Positions 49,001 to 61,000 of a DNA stretch of 64,000 nt are shown here, piece after piece (the first letter of the stretch is position 1; each line of letters starts with the position of its first letter). The notes under the pieces are model-generated. The model searched no databases. It was given only the letters and a program-made list of their open reading frames with translations, and had not been told where the DNA came from. Where the stretch lies: NCBI GenBank assembly GCA_036426205.1, contig CM071574.1:16024698-16088697 (forward strand), read 5' to 3'. Source of the DNA: Ascaphus truei. Lineage: Eukaryota > Chordata > Amphibia > Anura > Ascaphidae. The translations under genes and the position numbers were made by a program.

Positions 49001-52000
49001 TCAAAACCCGCGCCCCCCGCAACAAATCTTGCGCCCCCCACTTTGCGCACTGCTGGTTTATGGGATGTGACCTAGGGCTAAAGGAGGTGAGAAAAGGTTC
49101 TGACTTTGAAGCCGAGGAGCCTAGTTCAAATACCAGGTTTAGCTCCTTGTGACCTTGGGCAAGTCACTCAATTCCCCTGGGCCTGAAAACATAGATTTGA
49201 CGCTTGTCGGAACATTTGTGTAAAATTCTATGCACAGCGCTACTTACCGCGCTCTGTTTTGATTGTGAGAGCATTAAGTCCCAATGGGAGAAAAGCGCTA
49301 TAGGAAATGGTGATGCCTAGCTTTTATTTGTGTTGCGTCAAACCAAGAACAGTGTACTAGCTGAGCACTTCCTTCTTGTAGTGGGACATAGGGTGGCAGG
49401 ACACGTGCAAGTTGGGTCTTTTAAGCATTTCTTTGTGAAACTTCAGAACAGAAAAGTAGTCCTGTGCGGTAACCCGCGTTGGCCCATATGTAGGAGTCTT
49501 TAACATTGCATTACGTTATTTAGCCTTCATATGGACAGGGCTATAATCTTCTCAAGCAAAGGGGGAGATGGCTTCACAACATATTGAAGAGGAGCTCCTG
49601 ATTGCAAAACAGTGTAACTGGAATATTGTTATCCAAGTAATTGACTGTTACAGTATAGAGTGATTGAGTTGCCAAACACTTAATGGCATGCACTAGAATG
49701 TGTGTGATGGCTGTCATTGCACTTTGTTTATGAACCGTTGCTAACCTGCGTATCAGCACAGATTGCGTTAACCATTTTTATGGCTTGGGTTTTAATTTAT
49801 TTTTTTACATTTCAGCTCCACAGACCCCCACTGATTGGTCTAAGAAGAAAAAAGAGCCTCTGGGCAACTTAAATTCATTATTGAAACTTCTTGTGAAGTT
49901 GGTTGAATGTTTCCACGTTCTTGGCTCTGAAGAGCCGCCGTCAGAAACTACCACTCCTACCATGATTTCCATTGGTGGTTCGATAGTAGGACTTCTGACC
50001 ACCTGTGTCAGCCATATATCCTTACCTTCAGTGGTTAGAACGGTCATCATGATGCTGACCAAGCCCATTGCTGTTTTCTATGAAAAAACGACGTAAGTTC
50101 TACATTGTTCGTTAATTAAAAGTGTATTTAAAAAAAATTTAAGAAAAAAAAATGATTCTGATACTGTCATTTTACATATTGACACTAAATTGTATAAATG
50201 TTTGATGTTATTTGATTGTTTAAATCGTGGCAAAGCTATTTTTACTTTCCATATTATGCACAGTAATTAATACAAATTTCAGTGAGGATTTTAAGCACAA
50301 CGATATATTTGATAGAAATGCACTTTGTGATTGAGGAAGCACATCAACTAGTTTATATTTGTCACAGCACTAAATTAAAGTTTGTCTTTTCTTAAATATT
50401 GCTATTGGGCGGTCTTTCTAACACCGGAATCTGTACTAGAAACCATTTCCTTTTTGAAACAATTGTGTAGAACATTTAGTTAAATTCACTTTCATTACTA
50501 CAGATCTGAATCTCCGAAGGTGTATAGTGGTCTCACCAGCAAGGTAAGAGAAACAAATATTTATTCATTTTTATAAGCAGAAATTGCATTTGATAGAAAT
50601 ACTTAAGCACCATGCTGTTTGACGATTCGCCAGGTCTTCATCCTCTTCTCTCCATTAAACTTTTTTCTTTTTTTTTTTTTCTCAGTTGGAGAAGTTACTT
50701 GGAGATCTTCTTCTGTGTCTTGGTTCTTACTACAATGGTACCTACGACAGTGAGCTCCTGGAAGCCCTTTCCCCGCTGCTCTGTGCCATTTTCCTGCATA
50801 AAAATAAGCAGATTCGGAACCAAACGGCACAGTTCTGGAATGCATCGTTCGCTAAAGCTACAGTGTTGATTTATCCAGAAGGGCTAAAGTATGCATTTCA
50901 CATTTCATGTACAAATGTAGCTGAAACGAGCATATGTATTAATGTTGTATGTGTATTGTGAACCAGTCTATCCTAATGCATGATTGAGATGGTCATTCTT
51001 CAGGGTACCAATGGGCCATGAGTCTGAATATATTCTGTTATTCAAAGACGTGCTTCCTTACTAGCACACACCTTTTTTACAGATCCTTTACTGGGTGACA
51101 TGAGACAATGTTACTTTCAAATATTACTAAAGTACGCACATTAGAATGTATGATTTTTCATGTTCAAGGATGATACATTTTTGTCTTCAGAAGTACATTT
51201 TAAACGGTTATTTTTTTGGTGTATGGGTTTTTCTGAACCGTTCTGTTTGAACAGCGAGGCACTTTGTCCGAATAACCTTTTTTTATTAATGTTTTATGTC
51301 TATTGATGTCACATTTGCATGAGAGTATCGCCTCTGCTCTGTTTTACAGGCCAGTATTAAACAAAGTGAAGTTAAAAACACCCCTTCTATTGCCCGGTTT
51401 TACATTTTCAAATGCTGGAGAGGAGGAATGCAGCGGTCCATACTCTGATAATGTAAGCATTCTATTTCATTGTGACTGTGTAGTACGGTGAAGGGATTTT
51501 GTCACTTTTCTATTCGCCATAACTTCTATAATGTGTGGTGTTGAAACCTATCCCAGTTTCACATTGCAAAGCCAGTATAACCACCCTCAAACAGACACCA
51601 TAGGTTGAAATTGCTGTCTGTGAGTAAGTTTCCCGGCAGTGCAATTCTTTAACCCAGGCTGTGCTGAAAAGCTGTGTATACGGCAGGCATAAGCTTATAG
51701 GGTCCTATGTTAAAATGGATTAAAGTAAAAGGCGACACACTGTGCTCATTTACATGTAATTTCCCAGAATCCCTAGCTGCAATGGAAGCACTGTATGCCA
51801 AGAGATAATGGTGAAAAGTAGCGTTGTAGACCTGTCTGAGATGTTAATATGCCCTCAAGTGATACATTAGAAACTACAGAAAATAAAAATAAGTGTACAG
51901 TGCAGATATCCTGTGGTGACCTGCTTTAACCTACATATTAAAAATGCCATTGGGTGCATTTGATCGAAAACTGCATGTGTCTGTTTCGGACCTATTGTGA

Positions 52001-55000
52001 ATCTTGTCGCTTCTAAACAGATGGACAACTTCCAGTTGGATACAAAGATCAGCGGAATAGAAGTTAAATCCACTGGAAAGCGTGATTCCTTATTGGCCAA
52101 GACCGAAGACCTTAAAGACAAAGGCACTGCGACTCGTGTATCACAAGCTAAAGTAAGAGGTGCTCTCTAGTGAAATCTTCAGTTGTAATATTTACATGTC
52201 TTCCCACCCCCCACCTCCCCCTCTTAAGTTTCAGGGCCTAACTTCCTCCCCCCAAGCCACCCAAGGTAAATGGCAATGGGTATTTCATGTTACTGCATTT
52301 AAATCCCTCTAATTATATAGTTTCTGTGCAATATACAAAAGTATAAACTAGTTTTACTTTATTTTACTGAGGCAATAAAGTATTGCCTTAATTCCAGGAT
52401 GCCCAGTAGAAAAGAGTGCGTGGTGGGGTCTCCGGTCATACTGAAATAATGCTCAGTATATGTTGAGACATTAAGAATGCTGAAACTTCACACCGTTTCC
52501 TACAAGTTGTTGCCTAATTAGGCAGAAATATTACAACTTCAACGTATTTCAGTTTGCTGACGACTTTATATTCTTTTTCCTTTTTTAGTTAAAGCTGAAT
52601 TTCTCTTCTCCCAAAACTAAAGAGAAGCTTTTGGAAGAGGAACAATCTGTTGACTTTGTTTTTATCCCTCCTGAAAATAAAGAGCGAGTTTTAACAGAAC
52701 ACCAAAAAGAAGTGCTTAGAACAAAAAGGTTCGTGATCCACTCCGAAATACAAAGTACTTTAACAAGAAAAAAATGATGGTGCTCCTTTTTCACTAAAAC
52801 TTTCTTAACGTGTTTACTTTTTAGGAATAACTTTTGCTACCAATTCTCTCTTCCTATATATGTTAATACATCTGCAATGGGCCTTCTGTAGTATTGATGT
52901 AATGAATGCACACATGACGGGGGTGGGGTGGAAGGTCATGTGTTTTATTTTTATTAGTGTCCTGTATTTGTATTAAAATATTTCCCCCCTTTGCTCAACC
53001 AAGAACTGAGGTAATTGAGTATGGCAAAGTATCCCTGGGTGAGTAATCTGCATATGTGGCGGAAAGCTGGTAGCTGCAGCTGAACTGTTAATGGTTTACT
53101 TTCCTTTAGTTCATTTGTCATATTTGGTTTTTGTAATTTATCAGGGTGGATATACCTACTATGTACAACAACCTGGATGCATCTCAAGATACAACTTTGT
53201 TCACACAATATTCTCAGAGCCAGGACAGCTCATTGTGAGTATGCAGACATTTTGCTGGAGTGTTGATTGCAATATATTTATATATGAATCCTAACATTTT
53301 AAATACTTGTTATCCATAGTGAAAAGCCTACAGTAAAAGAGGGAACAAAAGAAATTGAGACCATATTGAAGGTAAACTATTTTTTTATTATATAAAAAAG
53401 TTTGTTCAATAATATACATTTTAGCTTTGTCCCTATGGTTGTTTTTTTGTTGTGTTTTTTTTTTTTTTTTTTTTTTTTTGCAATCATTAAATTAGCTTTG
53501 TAAATGTATTTGTCAAAACAAGAATTTCTTAAGCACAAACTGCACTACATTAGTAAACATCACAATTGTTAAATGTTTAAAGATTTTAAATGCACAGATT
53601 CTTATGTACAACGTAATTCCCAATCTGTGTGCATTATATATCAATTTATAGCCACTTAACTTAGTCAAGTTAAATTAAAGTTTTACAGACGTGTTTTTTT
53701 TTTTTTTTGTTTTTTAATCAGGAGAAACCTTTTGAAGGTTTGTCAGACGTAAAAGACCCAAGCAAGGCAATTGAGAAAGATGTTGAAATGTTGGACAGTA
53801 CAGAGCAACCTTCAAAAATGGCAAATGATTCTACAGTTCCGGAGATTGTTCAGGAGATTGAAGAGCCAGTTGAAAACACCTCAAATGTCAGCAACACCTC
53901 TGCCTCTTCAGATGTGGTTTCGGGAACACCACCACAGCCTGTGAGCCGAAGGCAATCGTTCATTACCTTGGAAAAGTTTGAGAATTCACTGACTAGATCT
54001 TTTAGTCCTTTGTCAAACACACAATTTCCAAAGGCAGAAATCATTTTAGTCCCTGATAGCCAAGAAGCTCTGGAAAAAGAAGATTCTCACACAAATAATA
54101 AAGAAAACTCTATGGCGGATATGAAGCCTTCCAAAAACAAACTACAGAAAAGTGCATCAGAAAGGAAAAGCAGGTCAGATTCAGCCTGCACAGTTGAACA
54201 CACAGAAAGCAAACAAAACTTGCCTGAAGAGCCAATGCAACAGGAGTCTTCAGATGAATCCATGGTTAAAGCAAATGAATCTAATGGTGAGTGTTTTGGA
54301 GATAAAGACTGCATACCAGATTCTCAAATGCAGGAACTAGAACCTAAGGTTGTGGAATTTGCTGAGACTGACAAAGTTCGAAATCCCGTTCAAGAGGAAG
54401 ACAATCTAGAATCCAAGGAGAACACTCCCCCAGAAGCCTTGGCTGTGAATCATATAAAAAATGACGGTTCTCTAACACCGCAGGCAGCCTCTAATCAAAT
54501 GTCATTGAGACGCTCATCAAGAAGGCAGTCGGAAATATTGGAAGGTGTCCGAAGTGGTAAAAATGAAAATGCAAACCAAAAACGAGACAAGGCTAGGGAA
54601 GAAGAAAAATCGGGTCAAAAAAAGGTGGCACAAGCTAAAGAGAACTTGCATAGGCAGAAACGTGAGAAGCTTGAAAACGCACATGAGAGCGAACAGGATC
54701 TTGTTAAAAAGACTTTGACGCAAGATGGAGATGCCAAGACTTCTAATATAAAACCTGATGAGGAGGATCTTCCTGATTCTAATTCAAGTAAAGGAAGCCA
54801 GGAGGCACCAAAAGGAAGACCGAGATACCAGACAAGACGGTCTTCTCAAGCACTTTTACCTGGCACTGAGAATTCTGAGTCTGACAATTCAGAGACGAGA
54901 GAAGAAACCAGTAAAAGAAAACTAACTCCAAAGGGTAAAACCAAAAGTACTGGAAAGGATGACAAATCTGAAAGTTCTCCGCAGTCTTCGACAGAAAATG

Positions 55001-58000
55001 ATCCTAAAACAGAAACCTTGTTACCTGTAAAAAATAAGTTGGAGTTTGGCTCAGAAGTGGACGTGGAGTTAGTTGTTTCTCAAATCTGTAAAACGGATAA
55101 TAAAACGTATACAATTATTACGGACAATACTACAATTTTAGATTCAAAGATTCTTAATGCCGATACTAATGCAAGCAATGTTCTAGATGACAGTTTGTCT
55201 GAGTCCGAACCTACTTTGTGTACTAGGCAGGCATACAAAACGTATGATCTTACAAATGGTTCAACTAAGGTTTACAGCATAGCACAAAGCTTAATGACTG
55301 AACCAACAGTTGGTGATTTTTCCACAGCCGTTTCTGATGTATTCAAAAATTCTGACAGTAACTTGCAGACAACTGATTGTCTCCATAAAAGAAGCAAAAG
55401 AGTGAGACGGTCCAAGAGCTGCGATTGCTGCTGCGAGCCATCAAACAAGCAAGAGAAATCCTTTACAGAATTAAAGACTTCTGAGCTGGCAGGAAGTAAG
55501 CGTGAGAAAATACATGCAAGTACTGTTGGGTCAGACATTTCATCTATTGATACGCAGTTTGATGAAACAGTCTTTACTGGACCTTGTGCTGTCAGCACCC
55601 CACTACTTGCGACAAAGGAGCCATGCTTTTTCAAGCCCTCTGTAAGTGAGTTGAAATCCGATCTAGAATCAGAGCAGGAAAACACAGTAGTTTCATTGAA
55701 GGAGAGCATTAGTGACACAGAGGAAGTAACACAGGTTTGTGTTCAGACTACGACTTTAGAAGTTCCAGAACCAATGGAGGAAGATAAAATGGCTCTGCCA
55801 TTGATAGCAGGAAGTTCAGAAACTGCAGCAGAGAGTACAGCTTTGGGGACAGAATGTGTGCACCTGGAATCTCATGAACATAATGATGGGTCTCCTATTG
55901 AACTGGTAAAAGAGGATGCTGTCTGTGATAGGACCTTTGATGTAGAAGTAGGTGTTGAGTCTACTAGTAACAGCAGTGTTGAAAAACTTGTTGAGGTGGC
56001 CAATGCTCAAAGTAATCTTGCAGAAACTGTAGAAAAGTCTCTGGTTTTAGACGAGGTGCGTTCATATTCAGTTACTGCCGAAGAGATTGCGGTGTCGTTG
56101 GATGCTCAAAAGGAGGAAGTAGAAGAGAACCTTTCTCCTGCTGCGGAAAGTTGTGCCGTTTCTAGCATACCTGAAATCGCCGGTCTTGAAGACCTAGCTG
56201 AGGGAAGGATCGACACAGATTCTCCTCCAAAGTTGAAAGGCTTGGCGGCTCTAGTAATAGCTAATGATAGCCCCGGTGAAGGCTCTGGCTGGTCTCCCTC
56301 TGCATCGCCGTCCACCAGTATTTTAAAGAAAGGCGTAAAAAGACAGCAGGAGAATGACTCCCCATCACCCATCAACAAGGTAATGAAACGTGCTTTTTAT
56401 TTCAATACCCAGCTTTCTTAACATTGGCATGGAACATGAATTCACTAAATGGCTATAAAATAAATTGCAACAATGAGCATCAACAAGGATTCGCTTTGCT
56501 GCCATATTTCCAGTCAGCTGTAAAGATATTTGGTATAATATATATATAAGCTCCAGAAGTCTTGAATTTCTTTGTTGGGTGAACTTTTTATTTTTTTTGT
56601 AAGACTCAAACTTTTCAACGTTGTTACATAAATACTAGAACACCTGATAATAGACCATGAATAACACGTAAACATTTAGAAAGCACATTTTAGCTTTTCA
56701 TGTATGCCATTGTACAGTTAAACCTTGTGTTAATATATTACATTAAAAACAACAAATGTTTAAACAGGGAGCCACTCGCCCATCGGTTTTATTTCAGGGT
56801 GCCTGTGGCACATAAACATTAAATGAGCAATCCACCTTAAGTAACTTCAATTCGTTTTACAGGATTGGAGCTAGAGAAGATGATCCGCAAGAGTTGAACT
56901 GTGCTATTTTTAGCTCTGGGGACCCTGTGGTTCACAAGATATTGGTGAAGTTACCGGTATTACTTCCTGGTTTTTAAATGGCCATCCACAGGCAAGTCAC
57001 ACCCGATGTTGCGGCTTCCTATTAGTCTGAAATTTGGTACTATAAACAATCGGATCCAGCCACTTGGGATGCACCAACCAGGGGTCTAAAGCCATGCTAG
57101 GTACCAAGAATGGGTGCTATGAAAATATCTGGTCAACATATAGTAATCATAGAGAAATTGAGTCAAGCACACCAAAAAACTCATTGAATTCTTTCCATTT
57201 TTGGTCTGCTTGACTACATTTTTCTGAGATTTCGTAGCCATTTTGTTCCCCATTGGGGAGTTTTAAACACAGTTACTTAACCGGTAAGCAGGTACCTCGT
57301 GAACCAGGAGGTCCCCAGAACTGGAAGTTGTACGTGATGTGTTTTTTATTTTTTTTTAATCGTAGTTTAGGATACTTTTTTTTTTTGTATGCAACAGTAA
57401 TCCAAAGGGTTATGATACAGAATAGAATACACACTAATTGTACTGTGCTTGTTTCACAGATTCGCCGAGTCTCCTTTGCGAATCCGATCTATCAAGAAGA
57501 ATTGGCTGATGATATTGACAGGCGAAGTCCTGTTATAAGAGGTCACTCTTCAAACAGCTCCCCATCTAGAAGTCTTAAAACTTCAACTAACACTCACCCC
57601 AAGGTAAGTAAGTTGTATGTTAATATGTCCAAGCAAATAATCCCTGGTTCATTTACCAAGCACTAAAGTTCACATTCACCAGCTCCTTTAATTGGGATGT
57701 TTGTCAATAACATTTTTACAGAATGGGTATGCTTCAGTCCAGGGGTGCTCAACTCCAGTCAAGATGCCCCCTCAGCTGGAGTTGAGAACCCCTGAGTTGG
57801 TCACTTTGTTTTCTTTATTACTTTACTGTATAAGCAATATTTAAGGATTTTTGGTGTTCTTATTGACTGCTATTTCTTGTGTATTTAGTCAATTGTGAAA
57901 TGCTAATTTTATATAGAAATTCAAATTTATAGATCAAGTCCCTCTGAATGCCACCAAACATATGTATTTAAGAATATTAAATTGGAACATATTTAGAGGG

Positions 58001-61000
58001 ATGAACCAGAAACTGCTTTTTGTAAATGCTTTATTTTATGTTATTTCTATATAAGGCAATATTTGGTGTTACTTGCCATCTAGCAACAGCAGTTCTTATA
58101 TCCCCCCCATTATCTCCATTTATTACGCTAAACTGATGTTTAGGGATAGGTTTTTTCGAAAGAGGATACCGGTTAACTGAATACCAACATTGAAGTTGGA
58201 ATAAGTGTGTGTGTGTGTGTGTGTGTATATATACTACTAGAAAGCATTGTTTGTTTTAAAGTCCCATTGCAAGAAGCCCTACTGTACATAAACAAATGAA
58301 GAGGTTTCGTGTGTAATTATATTAATAGATTTACCATTTCCTCTGTTAGCTTAATACAACTCCAACCAAAGGATTCGTTTCCCCGGGATCCCGTATTCTT
58401 GGATTTAAAAGTTCAAAGAAGTGTTTGGTAAGTTAGGCTTTTATTCAAAAGATTTCTCAATTGTATAATGGAGCAATAAACACAAGGATAGAAAAAAGAT
58501 CCTCTCTCAGAGTGGAGCAGACTAAGGTTATAAGCGATGGCACACGACCATCACGGTCCTTGTTTATTGGGTGTGGGGTCAATCGTTTAGATGCTCGTCG
58601 GTCACTAAATATGCAAGCTTCTAAATTCGTGTTGTGAAATATCATTTATAAGCTAGTATGTACAGTAGTTCAAAGTTTTAGTAGCTATATTGAAATCATA
58701 AAGAACACATGAGCACATTGTACATGTCTCTGGCATGTCCCCAAACCTGCCTTATCCATCACGCCGCATCAATGCCCTAGTCATTTAAAGTGATAAACTC
58801 GCAACATTTCGTGTGTGTGTCCCTTTTTATAGACATATGACAGTGGTTCATTGATGAAATTATAGTCCCTAGCACTTTTGTAACCTTTTTACTTGAAAAC
58901 GAGAGGTAACTGTCCTGGGCATAGTTAATGACAAATACGGGGTTACAAATACATAGTTACACAAGTGAACAGGATATATATATATATATTTATTTATTTC
59001 TATTGCATGCACAGTTCATGATAATATATTATAGGCGTATGTAACAGTTACAGACCAGATTAAAATGTGAGATAGCCTTAGTTTTGAAAGAACTTAGATT
59101 GGTGGTGGCTGAGAGTCTCCGGTAGATTGTTCCAGTTGTGGGGTGCACGGTAAGATAAGGAGTGGCCAGATACTTTTCTGAACCTTGTGACCATGAACAG
59201 TCTTCTGGAGTCAGTTCTCAGATAAGTGCTGCATGTGGTAGGTGTGCAGAGTTTGTTCAGAAAGATGGGTAGCTTGCCCAGGAAGTATTTGAAGGCAAGA
59301 CAGGAAAGATGAACTTTGCGCCTAGACTCGAGTGATGACCAATCCAAGTTCTTTGAGCATTTCGCAGTGATGTATGTTGTAGTTGCATTGGAGAACAAAA
59401 CGGCATATTGAATTGTAGAGGGTATCCAGTTTGCTACGGAGTGTTTGGGGTGCCGAGCCATATACTGTGTCCCCATAGTCGATAATTGGCATTAGCATCT
59501 GCTGTGCGATACGCTTTCTGACCAGCAGACTTAGGGAGGATTTGTTCCTGTAAAATGCACCTAGTTTGGCATAGGTTTTGTATGTCAGGGTATCAATGTG
59601 CATCCCAAATGTTAAATGGGAGTCAAAACATATGCCCAAGTATTTAAAACTAGTAACAGGAATTAGGGTGGTCTTAGCGTTGGTTCTGATCTAGAGCTCA
59701 GTCATTGGAAGCTTTAAAAATTTAGCCTTGGCCCCAAATACCATTGTTACAATCTTGTCAGTGTTTAAAACAGTTTATTTTCAGAAATCCTATTTTCAAG
59801 TCTCAAAGTCAGATTGAAGTATGTGTTCAAGGTCGGAGAGGCTAAGGCTATGTGCATATAGGATTGTGTCATTTGCATACATGTGTATTGAAGTTCCATT
59901 ACAAGTTGTAGGAAGATCATTGATAAATACTGAGAAGAGTAGGGGCCCCAGAACAGAGCCTTGCGGGACGCCACAGGTGATACCCTGGGGGTTGGAGTTA
60001 GAGCCCGAGAGGGACACATGTTGGGATCTACCTGATGGGTAGGAATGAAACCAGTTTAAAGCATGCTTCCCTATTCCAGAGCACTGGAGTTTAAGCAAGA
60101 TAACATGATCAACAGTATCAAAAGCCTTTGCAAAATATAGGAATATTGCACCAATGAGTTGTCCCAGTTTCATTCCACACTGGATTTAATTGCAAACTTT
60201 TAGCAGGGTAGTTACAGTGGTGTATTTTGGGGCGAAAGCCAGATTGGAATTGGCTAGGGAGATTTGTCTTGGTATAGTGATCGCTTAATTGGGAGTGGAC
60301 ACATTTTTCCATGACTTTGGATAGGATTGGGAGAAGGGAGATTGGCCTGTAGTTTGAAATATTGTTTTGTCCCCACTTTTGAAGATTGGGACAACTCTGG
60401 CAGTTTTCCAGGTCTTAGGGATATGGCCTGCAGACAGGATATAGTTGACTATGGAAGCAATTGGTTTGGCAATGGCTGGGGCACCAAGTCTTAGGAACTT
60501 AGATTGCAGTAAGTCAGGTCCAGATTGGCTGCTTAGTTTTAATTTTGAGGAGCACTTGTGTAATCTCCTCGGATACTGGGCCAAATTGAAAATTGTGAGC
60601 AGTGTTGAGCGGGTGGGGATATAGGGGTACTCAGAATGAGGTTCTTGTTTTGGGTTGTGTTTCAGTGGGATTTATTAGAGTAATATCCTCCTTAGTGATA
60701 TTACTTGGTTGTAGAAGGCTGGAATATATTGTTAACCAGGGCCCGACAAACTGGGCAAAAAAACGCCGCCCCCACCCCACTCACGACACTGCGGTGGGAG
60801 TGATGCGGCCTTCTGTCTGCTCCCCTGCAAATTCATCTTTTCCCCCTGCAGTTCCAGTTAAAATGGCAGTGCGGCGTCAAATGTCATCGCGTTGCCATGG
60901 CAACGAGACGCGGCATCGTGTAACGTGGCTCCGCGTGATGTCGTGTAGCGTCCCGTTGCCATGGAAACGTGGCGTCATTTAGAGCAGCCATTTTAACTGG

